DNA from: Enterobacteriaceae bacterium 4M9
GTDB lineage: Bacteria > Pseudomonadota > Gammaproteobacteria > Enterobacterales > Enterobacteriaceae
Direction of reading: 5' to 3'
Assembly: GCA_010092695.1 (NCBI GenBank)
Contig: JAADJJ010000001.1
Coordinates: 3,038,001-3,102,000, forward strand
Length of the DNA stretch: 64,000 bases
The position numbers were made by a program, and so were the translations under genes. The notes below the pieces were generated by a model, which saw only the letters and a list, made by a program, of their open reading frames with translations, was not told the DNA's origin and made no database searches. Shown here in pieces: positions 24,565 to 34,466 of this stretch. Each line of letters opens with the position of its first letter. The stretch's first letter is position 1.

Positions 24565-27048
24565 ATGAATAACGATAAAACTCACGCATTACAGGTCAGC
24601 CGTCGCCGTTTTCTGACGGGCGCTGCCGCGCTAATGAGCGTCCCGGTGCTCTCCGGCCTGTGGCCGAAATCCGCGCTGGCACAGGCCATCAGCCAGGCGC
24701 TGCCGCAATTTGTTGCCCTGCGTCAGGCGCAGCAGGGCATTCTCACCGGCGCGCACTGGGGCGCGTTTGAAGCCATCGTCAAGGATGGCCGCATGGTCGA
24801 TGTGAAGCCGGTGCAGGACGATCCGGCACCCAATGAGCTTATTACCATGGCGCCCTACCAGGTTCACGCGGCTAATCGCGTCAAATATCCTATGGTGCGT
24901 AAAAGCTGGCTCGAAGGCGGCGCGCAAAACTGCCGCCCGGAGCTGCGTGGGCGCGACGAATGGGTACGCGTAAGCTGGGACAAAGCTCTGACGCTGGTGA
25001 GCGAGCAAATCACCCGCGTGCAAAAAGAGCATGGTCCGCAAGCCATCCACGCGGGCTCCTACGGCTGGAAAAGCGTAGGTATGTTGCACAACAGCCGTAC
25101 CCTGCTCCAGCGCCTGATGAACCTGACTGGCGGTTTCCTCGGTTACGCGGGGGACTACTCTACTGGCGCCGCACAGGTGATCATGTCACATGTAGTTGGC
25201 TCTATGGAGGTTTACGAGCAGCAAACTGCCTGGCCGAACGTCATTAATAACAGCGAACTGGTGGTGCTGTGGGGCTGTAACCCAACCACTACGCTTAAAA
25301 ATAGCTGGAACGTGCCGGACCATGAAGGGCTGGCAGGGTTTGCCGCGCTGAAGAAAAAAGGGACTCGCGTTATCAGCATTGACCCGGTTTACAATGAAAC
25401 CGCGCGCGAGCTTAACGCCCACTGGATTGCACCGCGCCCGTATACCGACAGCGCGATGATTGTGGGCCTCGCCCATACTTTGCTTACCGAGAAACTGCAT
25501 AACGCCGACTTCCTTAAAACCTACACGGTAGGATTCGATAAATTCGAGGCATACCTTAACGGTGACGAAGATGGCGTGGTGAAAGACGCCGACTGGGCGG
25601 CAGCGATTTGCGGTATTGAGGCCGACGACCTGCGCGAACTGGCACGCGATATGGCTAAACAGCGCACCATGATAATGGGCGGCTGGGGCATTCAGCGCCA
25701 GCACCACGGCGAGCAGCCGCACTGGCTGCTGGTCACACTGGCCGCCATGCTTGGCCAGGTTGGTTTGCCTGGCGGCGGCTTTGGCTTTAGCTATCACTAC
25801 TCCTCCGGCGGTAGCCCAACGGCACGCGGCGGTATTCTGGCGGGCATTTCAGCGGGCAACGCGCCAAAGAACAGCCCAACGCCGATTCCGGTCGCACGCA
25901 TTGCCGATTGCCTGGCTAACCCGGGCAAAACCATTGAGTTCAATGGCGCGAAAGTAACGTATCCTGATGTGAAAATGGTGTATGTGGCAGGCGGCAACAC
26001 CTTCCACCAGCACCAGGACACCAATAATCTGGTGAAAGCCTGGCAACATCCCGAAACCATCATCGTTAACGAACCGTACTGGACGGCCACTGCGAAACAC
26101 GCCGATATTGTGCTGCCAGCCACCACCAGCTACGAGCGTAACGATCTGGAGATGGGCGGCGACTATTCCCAGCTTTACGTCTTCCCGATGCACCAGTGCG
26201 TTACACCGCAACATGAGTCGCGCAACGACTTTGATATTTTCGCGGGCCTTGCCGAAAAACTCGGCGTGCTGGATGCCTTCACCGACGGTAAAGACGAGAT
26301 GCAGTGGCTCAAGGGCATGTACGACGATATGAAAGCCCAGGCACGTGACGCCCGCGTGGCGCTACCGCCGTTTGATATGTTCTGGGCCTCTAACAACTAC
26401 ATTCGCTTCCCGATACCTGAGCAGAACAAGCAATGGGTGCGCTTTGCCGATTTTCGCGAGAACCCGCTCCTGAACCCACTCGGCACGCCGTCTGGCAAAA
26501 TCGAAATTTACTCAGACACGGTGGCGAAAATGGGTTACAGCGACTGCCGCGGTATTCCGTGCTGGTTACCGCCGCACGAGTGGTATCAGGGGCCAGAGGC
26601 GCAGAAGTATCCGCTGTCGCTCAATACCGCGCATCCGGTTAACCGCCTGCACTCGCAGCTCGACAACACGCCGCTGCGTGAGAAATACGCGGTGGCTGAC
26701 CGTGAAGCCATCTGGATCCACCCAACCGATGCTAGCGCACGCGGCATTGCCAACGGCGAACTGGTACGCGCGTTTAACGACCGTGGGCAGATTCTGGTTG
26801 GTGCGAAAGTCACCGCCGACGTGCGACCGGGCGCAGTACGCATCAGCGAAGGTGCCTGGTTCGACCCGGCAGACCCGGCCGAGCCTGGCTCGCTGTGCAA
26901 AAACGGCAACGTGAACTGCCTGACCTTTGACATCGGCTCCTCCAGCCTGGCGCAGGGTAACTGCGGCCAGATGGCACAACTGGAGATTGAGAAGTATCAG
27001 GGACCGGTGCTTAAGAACACCGCCCATGCGGTGCCTGAAGGGGCATGA
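24565..27048 (+). CDS. torZ: Periplasmic molybdenum TMAO/S-oxide reductase (TorA/TorZ-type)
   Basis: Terminal reductase of the DMSO-reductase family (bis-MGD molybdenum), 827 aa. A twin-arginine signal, SRRRFL (12-17) with a hydrophobic stretch and ALAQ, directs export. The active-site Ser that ligates molybdenum is S199 in GDYSTGAAQV. There is no N-terminal Cys cluster, so no Fe-S centre, as in TorA/TorZ/BisC. The sequence shares features of both TorA (N-terminus, SARGI) and TorZ (GWGIQRQ), so the substrate may be TMAO or biotin/methionine sulfoxide. AAGGAG precedes the ATG. No TorD chaperone gene is near. Confidence 0.85.
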   Translation: MNNDKTHALQVSRRRFLTGAAALMSVPVLSGLWPKSALAQAISQALPQFVALRQAQQGILTGAHWGAFEAIVKDGRMVDVKPVQDDPAPNELITMAPYQVHAANRVKYPMVRKSWLEGGAQNCRPELRGRDEWVRVSWDKALTLVSEQITRVQKEHGPQAIHAGSYGWKSVGMLHNSRTLLQRLMNLTGGFLGYAGDYSTGAAQVIMSHVVGSMEVYEQQTAWPNVINNSELVVLWGCNPTTTLKNSWNVPDHEGLAGFAALKKKGTRVISIDPVYNETARELNAHWIAPRPYTDSAMIVGLAHTLLTEKLHNADFLKTYTVGFDKFEAYLNGDEDGVVKDADWAAAICGIEADDLRELARDMAKQRTMIMGGWGIQRQHHGEQPHWLLVTLAAMLGQVGLPGGGFGFSYHYSSGGSPTARGGILAGISAGNAPKNSPTPIPVARIADCLANPGKTIEFNGAKVTYPDVKMVYVAGGNTFHQHQDTNNLVKAWQHPETIIVNEPYWTATAKHADIVLPATTSYERNDLEMGGDYSQLYVFPMHQCVTPQHESRNDFDIFAGLAEKLGVLDAFTDGKDEMQWLKGMYDDMKAQARDARVALPPFDMFWASNNYIRFPIPEQNKQWVRFADFRENPLLNPLGTPSGKIEIYSDTVAKMGYSDCRGIPCWLPPHEWYQGPEAQKYPLSLNTAHPVNRLHSQLDNTPLREKYAVADREAIWIHPTDASARGIANGELVRAFNDRGQILVGAKVTADVRPGAVRISEGAWFDPADPAEPGSLCKNGNVNCLTFDIGSSSLAQGNCGQMAQLEIEKYQGPVLKNTAHAVPEGA

Positions 27049-27061
27049 TGCTGTAAACGTG

Positions 27062-27091
27062 AAAACGCCACCGCAAGGTGGCGTTTTTATT
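27062..27091 (+). terminator. Rho-independent terminator after torZ
   Basis: Stem AAACGCCACC / GGTGGCGTTT with a GCAA tetraloop, followed by TTATTTG, 14 bp past the stop. Confidence 0.88.
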
Positions 27092-27320
27092 TGTGTCACG
27101 AACAAAAATGTCGCCGCCAGTGAAGCAACGGCATTGCGCGTCAGTACCTCATCCTCACGCAGTAAAGCACCGTAACAGATGCGTGCCGGAACGCTCCTGT
27201 AGCGTAATACCCTTTTCAATGATTTTGTTAAGCCGATCCCGTGTTGTGCACGCGCAGTCGCCTATTATGAATACTCTCAACGCGTTAACCTCACGTCACA
27301 GGGACGTATCAGGAGGTGTA

Positions 27321-27743
27321 ATGAGCTATCAACACGTGCTGGTCTCCGTTGCCTTAACCCCCGAAAGTCACCGCCTGGTGGAACGCGCCGTTGCTATCGT
27401 TCGCCCGACCGGCGGGCGTATTACGCTGTTTACGCTTGTGGGTGAGCCTGAACTGTATAACCACATGGCCGGACCAATGCTGGAAAGCCTGCGAGAGTTA
27501 ATGCATGAAGAAACGCGAATGTTTATGGACGCGCTGGTTGAACAGGCCAACTATCCCATTGAGCGCACGCTGCTTGCCAGCGGCGAACTGAGCGTACACC
27601 TCAAAGCCGCCTGCGAGCGCGACGGTGTCGATTTGCTTATCTGCGGCAATCATAACCAGGACTTTTTTGGCAAAATGCTGTGCTCTGCGCGAAGCCTGGT
27701 GGCAGGGAGCAAGGTTGATGTGCTGCTGGTAGCGCTGGGTTAG
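27321..27743 (+). CDS. uspC: Universal stress protein C
   Basis: A 140-aa UspA-family protein, colinear with E. coli UspC: MSYQHVLVSVALTPESHRLVERAV at the N-terminus, MHEETRMFMDAL in the middle and DLLICGNHNQDFFGKMLCSARSLV..SKVDVLLV at the end, which corresponds to the family nucleotide-binding loop region. AGGAGG stands five bases ahead of the ATG at 27321; the open frame from 27078 is not used. UspC responds to osmotic and other stress, and it neighbours otsBA as in E. coli. Confidence 0.94.
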   Translation: MSYQHVLVSVALTPESHRLVERAVAIVRPTGGRITLFTLVGEPELYNHMAGPMLESLRELMHEETRMFMDALVEQANYPIERTLLASGELSVHLKAACERDGVDLLICGNHNQDFFGKMLCSARSLVAGSKVDVLLVALG

Positions 27744-27768
27744 CGGGCGCATTACGCGCCCGCCAGCG

Positions 27769-29193
27769 TCAGGCGAGCTTTGGAAAGGTAGCCACTTTCT
27801 CACGCAGCAGGCTCGCCTCACTGCGTGGCACCACGCCCTTTAGGTCATGGATAAACGTCTGCTGCCAGTGGTTAATATCATTTTTACGCACCACCTCGAG
27901 CATCTCACTGTGGCGCGACAAGCGCTCGGCGAGCGGCATTGTCAGCGCCCGGTGCAACGCACTGGCCACGTCGTCGCGATCGTACGGGTTAACGATGAGC
28001 GCAGAGGTCAGCTCCTGAGCAGCCCCGGCAAACTGCGACAGCACCAGCACGCCAGGATTTTCCGGGTTCTGTGCCGCCACGTATTCTTTTGCCACCAGAT
28101 TCATCCCGTCGCGCAGCGGGGTGACCAGCCCTACATCGGCATAACGATAGATTTTCATCAGCAGACGGCGGTCAAAATGCTGGTTGAGATAGTAGAGCGG
28201 CGTCCAGCCAAGTTGACCGTATTTACCGTTGATACGCCCGGCTTCGGTCTCAAGTTGATGACGAATATCCTGATAGGCCTGCACATCGCCACGCGACGTC
28301 GGTGCAATCTGGGTATAGCGAATTTTGCCGCGGTGCTGCGGGTAGTTTTCCAGCAGCGATTCAAACGCCAGAAAACGCTCCGGCAGCCCTTTGGAGTAAT
28401 CAAGCCGCTCCACGGAGAAAATATTGCGAATACCGCTCAACTCCTTTTTCAGCTCCGCCAGTTTTGGCGGCAGCGGTTCGGCGGCCTGCTCGGCTATCTC
28501 ATCTGGCTCAATACCAATTGGGTACACCTCAGTGCCAAAACGCTTGCCCCAGGCGCTGTGACTGTAGCCGTCGCTACCGGTCAGGCGCGTCTGGGCAGCG
28601 ACGCAATCAAGAAACGCGCAGCGGTCAGTTTCGGTCTGGAACCCCAGCAGATCGTAGTCACACAGTTGTTCGAGTAGCGCCTCGTGCGGGGGCAGCGCGT
28701 TAAAAATTTCTGGCGTCGGGAATGGAATATGCAAAAAGAAGCCAATACGGTTAGTCACGCCGCGCTTTCGCAATTCATGGGCAAAGGGCAGCAGATGGTA
28801 ATCATGAACCCAGATGATGTCATCAGGCTCAAGCAACGCCAGCAGCTTGTCGGCCAGCAGCGCGTTCACGCGCTGGTAGCCTTCCCAGGCTTCGCGCTGA
28901 TAATTGACTAAATCCAGCCGGTAGTGAAACGCCGGCCACAATACGGCGTTGGAAAACTGGCAGTAATACTGGTCGTAATTCTCTTCGCTTAAATCAAACG
29001 ACGCCCAGGTAATACCGTCATGAGTTTGCGTTTGCAGCGCGGCGTTTTCATCACCAATTTCACCGCTCCAGCCAAACCACAGGCCTCCGGCGGTTTTAAG
29101 CGCCCCGAGAATGCCCACAGCCAGGCCACCGGCACCGCTCTGTTTTTCGTCCGGTGGAGCAATACGATTAGATACGACGACTAAACGAGTCAT
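27769..29193 (-). CDS. otsA: Trehalose-6-phosphate synthase OtsA
   Basis: GT20 glycosyltransferase that joins UDP-glucose and glucose-6-phosphate; osmoprotection and cold tolerance. The 474 aa match E. coli OtsA. The N-terminal RLVVVSNRIAPPD, the GWSGEIGD loop, VHDYHLLPFAHELRKRG and the C-terminal DGMNLVAKEYVAAQ, which binds the donor, are all present. The start overlaps the end of otsB by 26 bases, so translation is probably coupled. It is convergent with uspC. Confidence 0.97.
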   Translation of the reverse strand: MTRLVVVSNRIAPPDEKQSGAGGLAVGILGALKTAGGLWFGWSGEIGDENAALQTQTHDGITWASFDLSEENYDQYYCQFSNAVLWPAFHYRLDLVNYQREAWEGYQRVNALLADKLLALLEPDDIIWVHDYHLLPFAHELRKRGVTNRIGFFLHIPFPTPEIFNALPPHEALLEQLCDYDLLGFQTETDRCAFLDCVAAQTRLTGSDGYSHSAWGKRFGTEVYPIGIEPDEIAEQAAEPLPPKLAELKKELSGIRNIFSVERLDYSKGLPERFLAFESLLENYPQHRGKIRYTQIAPTSRGDVQAYQDIRHQLETEAGRINGKYGQLGWTPLYYLNQHFDRRLLMKIYRYADVGLVTPLRDGMNLVAKEYVAAQNPENPGVLVLSQFAGAAQELTSALIVNPYDRDDVASALHRALTMPLAERLSRHSEMLEVVRKNDINHWQQTFIHDLKGVVPRSEASLLREKVATFPKLA

Positions 29194-29974
29194 TGCCAGC
29201 CCTCCTCACAGCAATAGATTTTTGTTTTTGTTCGAGTTGGTGGGTTGTGTGTTCCAGCCAGCGATAAACGGCCTGTACACCTTCAAGCCGCCGCTGCGCC
29301 TGGGTTTCTCCTTTACCAATCTTGATACTGATACCGCCAAGGCGGTTAACGACCTCAAACCCGGCCTCATCAGTCAGATCGTCCCCCAGAAACACCGGTG
29401 TGCGCCCGCGAAACGGCGCTTCCTGCATAAACGCAGCAATAGCTGCACCTTTGCTGATGCCCTGCGGCTTAATTTCCAGCACGCATTTTCCCGGCTGGAG
29501 CGCCAGTTGCGGGTACTCAGCCACCAGCGAGCGCCCCAGGGCCAGCACGGCCTGCTCATGTTGCATCGCCTGGCGATAGTGCAGCGCAAACGCCATGCCT
29601 TTAGGCTCAAGACGCGTACCGTCAAGCACTGCCAGCCCGGCTTCCAGCCGCTGACGCAGCGTTTTTTCCAGCGCCGGGTCCAGCGTGACACCGTGTTTTT
29701 TTCCATTGATGTCGCGACGCTCTGCCCCGTGTACACCAGCGAGCGGCAGGTGCAACGGTGCGCTTAGCCTGTCAAGCTCGGCCATAGAGCGCCCTGAAAT
29801 CAATGCCACGGCTCCGTCAGTTTCTTCTGCCAGGCGCTGTAAATGCTCCCGCACCGTCTGCGGGATGAAGACCTGCTCCGGTTGCGGTTTGATGTCGGCC
29901 AGCGTGCCATCAAGGTCGAAGAAGAAGGCGTAAGAGCCTGGAGCGAGGGGCGGTACGGATGATACTTCTGTCAC
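29168..29974 (-). CDS. otsB: Trehalose-6-phosphate phosphatase OtsB
   Basis: HAD-superfamily phosphatase that forms trehalose. FFDLDGTLAD holds the nucleophile Asp; ISGRSMAELD and LGDDLTDEAGF are the other HAD motifs. The GTG at 29974 is chosen: AGGAGA stands about seven bases before it and the distance to the first motif then equals that of E. coli OtsB, giving 268 aa. An ATG at 29989 and an open frame to 30082 would add non-homologous residues. It heads the otsBA operon; in E. coli this is an RpoS-dependent transcription unit. Confidence 0.94.
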   Translation of the reverse strand: MTEVSSVPPLAPGSYAFFFDLDGTLADIKPQPEQVFIPQTVREHLQRLAEETDGAVALISGRSMAELDRLSAPLHLPLAGVHGAERRDINGKKHGVTLDPALEKTLRQRLEAGLAVLDGTRLEPKGMAFALHYRQAMQHEQAVLALGRSLVAEYPQLALQPGKCVLEIKPQGISKGAAIAAFMQEAPFRGRTPVFLGDDLTDEAGFEVVNRLGGISIKIGKGETQAQRRLEGVQAVYRWLEHTTHQLEQKQKSIAVRRAGNDSFSRRI

Positions 29975-30158
29975 CAGTTGTCTCCTCATAATAGCTATGG
30001 GCGGCAATGAGGCCGCCCATTCATAAGCTAAGTAAGTATAGACAGTGTGACACAGGTCGCCATTTTTCGCCGGAACACCCAACTTATGGCGCCTGACAGA
30101 ATGAGAAAAGCCCGTTGATTGATTAGACTTTTTTCACATTCATCATCAGCGCAGTGCG

Positions 30159-31139
30159 CTAAATGCTGCGTTTTGCCTTTTGCTTGTATCTGTCAAAAAT
30201 CACCGCCGCCAGCAGGATAAGACCACGCACTACGTACTGCGAGAATGGCGAGATGTTCAGCAAGTTCATGGCATTTTCCACGGTGCCAAGAATGAGCACG
30301 CCCGCCACAACATAAGAGATTTTACCGATTCCTCCCTTAAGTGAGACACCTCCTAACACACACGCGGAGATAACCACCAGTTCGTAGCCAATGGAGGTCA
30401 TCGGCTGACCGCTGGTCATGCGTGAAGCCAGGATGATACCTGCCGCTGCTGACACCAGCCCGGAGAGCACAAAAATAATGATGCGAGTGCGTACCACGGG
30501 CACACCAGCAAGCCTTGCAGCCTCTTCATTCCCTCCAATCGCGAGCGTATTGCGCCCAAAGGTCGTTTTGTTAAGCAGGAAACCGAAAATCGCCATACAG
30601 CCCACTGTCAGCCAGATAGGCGCTGGTAGCCCCAGCCAGCTGGCATAGCCGAGCGTAAAGAAGCGCTCGTCCTCAATGCCCACCGCCTTGCCGTCAGAAA
30701 TAATGTAGGCAAGCCCACGCACAATCTGCATGGTTGCAAGTGTCGTAATCAACGCATTGATTTTCAGCTTTGCAATAACCACGCCGTTAACCAGCCCGCT
30801 GGCCGCCCCCAGCAACAGTCCGGCCAGGACACCCAACCACAGGCTTTCGCTCAGGTTAATCACCACCGCTGTAGTGACGCCCGCACAGGCAATGACCGAG
30901 GCCACTGACAGATCAAAATCACCCGAAGCCAGGCAAAACAACATACCGCAGGCCACAATGCCCGACATGGAAATGGCCAACCCCAGCCCTTTCATGTTGA
31001 TGAATGTGGCGAAATTTGGCACAAAAATGACACAACCGATAAATAACGCGGCAAAGACCACCAGCATGCCAAAGCGGTCCCAGATGCGGCCAAAGGTAAA
31101 CCGCGGTTTTGGCGCGCCAGATGTGGTAACAGAAGACAT
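30159..31139 (-). CDS. araH: L-arabinose ABC transporter permease AraH
   Basis: Membrane subunit of the AraFGH arabinose importer, 326 aa with eight to ten hydrophobic segments, and the BPD_transp_2 family core (CLASGDFDLSVASVIACAGV, VVISACVLGGVSLKGGIGKI). It is last in the araF-araG-araH operon, 13 bp after araG, and is close to identical to E. coli AraH in the conserved segments. Confidence 0.97.
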   Translation of the reverse strand: MSSVTTSGAPKPRFTFGRIWDRFGMLVVFAALFIGCVIFVPNFATFINMKGLGLAISMSGIVACGMLFCLASGDFDLSVASVIACAGVTTAVVINLSESLWLGVLAGLLLGAASGLVNGVVIAKLKINALITTLATMQIVRGLAYIISDGKAVGIEDERFFTLGYASWLGLPAPIWLTVGCMAIFGFLLNKTTFGRNTLAIGGNEEAARLAGVPVVRTRIIIFVLSGLVSAAAGIILASRMTSGQPMTSIGYELVVISACVLGGVSLKGGIGKISYVVAGVLILGTVENAMNLLNISPFSQYVVRGLILLAAVIFDRYKQKAKRSI

Positions 31140-31152
31140 AATGATTCCTTAA

Positions 31153-32664
31153 TTAAGCCACGGCCCGGCCAGCGCCCGGCATGGCAAGACGCAACACCTG
31201 CTGTTCACTGGCCTCATCGCGCAGTAGCTCCCCGGCTATTTCACCTTCGCGCATGACCAGAATGCGATCGGCTACGCCGAGCACCTCCGGCAAATCGCTT
31301 GAGGCAAACAGCACCGCTACCCCGCGTTCGGCCAGCGCATATATCACACTGTAGATTTCATGCTTTGCGCCAATATCAATGCCGCGCGTCGGCTCATCGA
31401 GCATGATTATCTTCATCTCCTGCGACAACCAACGCCCCAGAATGGCCTTTTGCTGATTGCCGCCGGAAAGGTTCATGATGAGCTGCTGTGCGCCTGGCGT
31501 TTTGATGTTCAGGCTCTGGATATGACGTTGTGCGTTATGTTGCTCCCACTGGTTATCAATGAGGCAACCTGCCGTAACATGGCGGCGGCGGGCGCTGATG
31601 TTGATGTTTTCCTGCACGGAATGCACCGGGATAATACCGTCAGCTTTGCGGTCTTCCGGGCACAGCATCATCCCGGCGCGAATTGCGTCTTCTGGCCCGC
31701 GAATATTGACGAGTTCACCGTCGATCCAGACCTTTCCGGCACTTATCTTCGTGGCGCCAAAAAGCCCTTTCATCAGTTCGCTACGTCCGGCCCCCACCAG
31801 CCCAAACAGACCGACAATCTCGCCGATTTTCACGGCGAGACTTACCGCAGCGCGCACGCCCGGCGCCTTCACGTTGTCTACCCGCAGGCGCTCGGCGCCG
31901 TAATCACGCGCGCGCCAGCCGTAGATATCATGGATATCGCGCCCGACCATGGCCTGCACCAGCTGCTCCTGGCTAACCGCTCCGGTGTCGTTAAAAGTCT
32001 GGACATAGCGCCCGTCTTTAAAAACGGTGATCGCATCGCTGAGTGCAAAAATCTCTTCCATGCGGTGAGAGACATACAAAATCACTTTGCCTTCACGCTT
32101 AAGCTCGCGAATAACGCGAAACAGATGCTCGATTTCACGCGCTGACAGCGAGCTGGTTGGCTCGTCAAAGGCAATGATTTGCGCGTTACGGGTCAGCGCC
32201 TTGGCAATCTCCACCATTTGCCACTGACCAATCGACAGATATTTGAGCGGCGTTTGCGGGTCAATATCCAGCCCCAAATGGGTAAGCTGGCGGCGGGTTT
32301 GCTCCAGCAGCCGCCTGCGGTCAACGATTCCGCCGCGCTGCGGCAACTGCCCCAGCCAGACGTTTTCTGCCACCGACATTTCAGCCACCAGATGCAACTC
32401 CTGATAAATCACCGCCACACCGGCTGCCAGTGCCTCCGCCGTGTTAGTAAAGTTCACTGGCTGGCCGTTAATGGCCATGCTGCCGCTGCTCGGTGCGTAA
32501 TTGCCACTGAGAATTTTCAAAAGTGTCGATTTCCCGGCACCGTTTTCCCCCATCAGCGCATGAACCTGACCGCCCTGACAGTCAAACGTAATATCACTTA
32601 GCGCCCGTACGCCGGGAAACTGTTTACCGATCCCGCGAAAAGAGAGACTGACAAGTTGTGACAT
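31153..32664 (-). CDS. araG: L-arabinose ABC transporter ATPase AraG
   Basis: Energises arabinose uptake. The 503 aa contain two ABC cassettes: the first with Walker A GENGAGKST, signature LSIGQWQMVEIAKAL and Walker B IIAFDEPTSSL; the second with a degenerate Walker A (GLVGAGRSELMKG), signature NLSGGNQQKAILGRWL and Walker B IIMLDEPTRGID. MSQLVSLSFRGIGKQFPGV at 32664 is the conserved start; the frame is open to 32718, inside araF's end. Confidence 0.96.
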   Translation of the reverse strand: MSQLVSLSFRGIGKQFPGVRALSDITFDCQGGQVHALMGENGAGKSTLLKILSGNYAPSSGSMAINGQPVNFTNTAEALAAGVAVIYQELHLVAEMSVAENVWLGQLPQRGGIVDRRRLLEQTRRQLTHLGLDIDPQTPLKYLSIGQWQMVEIAKALTRNAQIIAFDEPTSSLSAREIEHLFRVIRELKREGKVILYVSHRMEEIFALSDAITVFKDGRYVQTFNDTGAVSQEQLVQAMVGRDIHDIYGWRARDYGAERLRVDNVKAPGVRAAVSLAVKIGEIVGLFGLVGAGRSELMKGLFGATKISAGKVWIDGELVNIRGPEDAIRAGMMLCPEDRKADGIIPVHSVQENINISARRRHVTAGCLIDNQWEQHNAQRHIQSLNIKTPGAQQLIMNLSGGNQQKAILGRWLSQEMKIIMLDEPTRGIDIGAKHEIYSVIYALAERGVAVLFASSDLPEVLGVADRILVMREGEIAGELLRDEASEQQVLRLAMPGAGRAVA

Positions 32665-32707
32665 AACCCCTCCACTTAACAATAAAGAAGCGCATGGTGC
32701 TGGGGCG

Positions 32708-33697
32708 TTATTTGCCACCCAGCCCTTTTTTTGCCAGTTCCTCTTTAAAGTTGTCGCGCGTTATCAGCACTACGTCGGTCACTTCGGTAAAGCTGGGCGG
32801 CTCAACCTCTTTGGTGACCCAGTTGTAAAGCATCTGGCTTGATTTATAGCCGTGCACGTCGGGACTTGGCAGCAGCGAGCCGTAGAAGCCGGTAGGCTGC
32901 GCCTTCGACAACTCGCTCACTGCATCCACCCCGTTGATGCCAATGCCAATCACATCTGTCGCCTTAAAGCCCTGCCCTTCTGTCGCACGCACACCGCCAA
33001 GCACGGTGTTATCGTTCATGCCCACTAACAGCCAGTGTTTCACCTCCGGGTGCTGAACCAGCAGCGAGTTTGCGGCGTCGAACGCACCAGGAATATCGTT
33101 AGATTTGGTGGGAACCTGGTAGATTTGCTTTTGCGGGAATCCAGCCGCTTTCAGTGCCTCTATCGCCCCCGTAGTACGGCGGCGCGCGGTATCAAGCTCA
33201 TTGGCGGTTATCGCCATAACGCCACTTTGCGCCACATCCCAGCCGCGCTTTTGCATTTCTTTGTACAACTCATGTCCCTGACGTTCACCGATTTTGCTGG
33301 CCGCCATCATCACCAGCGGCACGCTGTTCATCGGCTTGCCTTTGGCACTCACAAACTGGTCGTCAACGGCGATGACCTTCATGTCATAGCCGCGCGCACG
33401 AGCCATGATAGCCGCGCCAAGCTTCGGGTCCGGGGTGCAGATAACAAACCCTTTCGCACCATTTGCAGCCAGGCTGTCAATGGCACTGAGTGTTTTTTCA
33501 CCGTCAGGCACGGCAATTTTGATGACCTCAAATCCCAAATCTTTACCCGCCTTATCGGCAAATTTCCATTCGGTCTGAAACCAGGGTTCTTCCGGCTGTT
33601 TAACAAGAAAGCCCAGCTTTATATTTTCAGCAAAGGCGCAATGGGACATTGCGGCGGCAAGGCCCAGCGCCGCCAGGGTTTTGGTCAGTGTTTGCAT
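32708..33697 (-). CDS. araF: L-arabinose-binding periplasmic protein AraF
   Basis: Substrate-binding subunit of AraFGH. The 329-aa precursor has a signal peptide (about 1-23, cut after FA) and the periplasmic-binding type 1 fold, with the E. coli AraF motifs LGFLVKQPEEPWFQTEWKFADKAG, KVIAVDDQFV and GMNDNTVLGGVRATEG. CGGAGT precedes the ATG. In E. coli the operon is driven by AraC-arabinose and CRP; I could not fix AraC half-sites in the long upstream region. Confidence 0.97.
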   Translation of the reverse strand: MQTLTKTLAALGLAAAMSHCAFAENIKLGFLVKQPEEPWFQTEWKFADKAGKDLGFEVIKIAVPDGEKTLSAIDSLAANGAKGFVICTPDPKLGAAIMARARGYDMKVIAVDDQFVSAKGKPMNSVPLVMMAASKIGERQGHELYKEMQKRGWDVAQSGVMAITANELDTARRRTTGAIEALKAAGFPQKQIYQVPTKSNDIPGAFDAANSLLVQHPEVKHWLLVGMNDNTVLGGVRATEGQGFKATDVIGIGINGVDAVSELSKAQPTGFYGSLLPSPDVHGYKSSQMLYNWVTKEVEPPSFTEVTDVVLITRDNFKEELAKKGLGGK

Positions 33698-34466
33698 GTG
33701 AACTCCGAATGTTATTGTTATCGTCGGCCCGTTTTCTCGCGCAGCTACACAGGCAGACCGTGCAGCCTGCCCATAGAACGCTAACGCGCAGTTAGTTCTG
33801 GCGACATTTTATAGATGCGCGTTACAGGTCGCGCATGACGGAGTTATATGTAGCGGGAAATACCCGCCACCGAAGAGAGCGGCATCACACCGCAGAATTA
33901 CAGTAAAAGAGTGCATAAATTCAGCCAGTAAGAGCATAAGCCCATGCATATCACTTTAGAGGTACAGATAAAACTGATAGCCACTTAAAAAAGGTATCAG
34001 CCGTCAATATTACTCGATTGGGTATAAACGAAAGAGTTGATCGTGCTCAAGGGTGATGAAAATCAGGGTAAAAATAATATTCCCGTAACCGATGAAATGC
34101 CTATTTTTTGCTGGCAGTCACATTTTTGTTTCACATTGCGATATTGATATCGATGCATATTATTCTCTCAGGCCATTGTTGTTATTAGAAAAGGCTGAAT
34201 ATATTCTCCAGCATCGCCCATCGAAAATAATTTTCACCACTACCTCAAATGCTAACTTAATGTTTAATATGGAAATTATATAAAAATGAAAAAAGTAACC
34301 TTTTTTGTCGGCACTGTTTCGATATTTTTGAGACTTTCCTTATCTAAACTTTGGCGCTAGAATCAAAGCGCATATAACGGACGTAGAATTAAAGTCCTCA
34401 GGTAATATTTCCGGAACCCGGATTTTGATTGTTTATTAATGTCTCCATATTGATAAGGATATTCAC
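33698..34466. other. Long noncoding region between araF and ftnB
   Basis: About 770 bp, increasingly AT-rich towards ftnB. It must contain the divergent promoters of araFGH and ftnB. A 63-codon open frame at 34092-34283 has no ribosome site or recognisable protein and is not called. I see no clear AraC, CRP, Fur or RNA element. Confidence 0.55.

Noticed and set aside
33698..34000. AraC half-sites upstream of araF
   Set aside because: TAGC tetramers occur, but none is followed by TCCATA at the right distance.
34092..34283. 63-codon open frame in the araF-ftnB gap
   Set aside because: AT-rich noncoding region, no ribosome site and no recognisable protein; likely chance.
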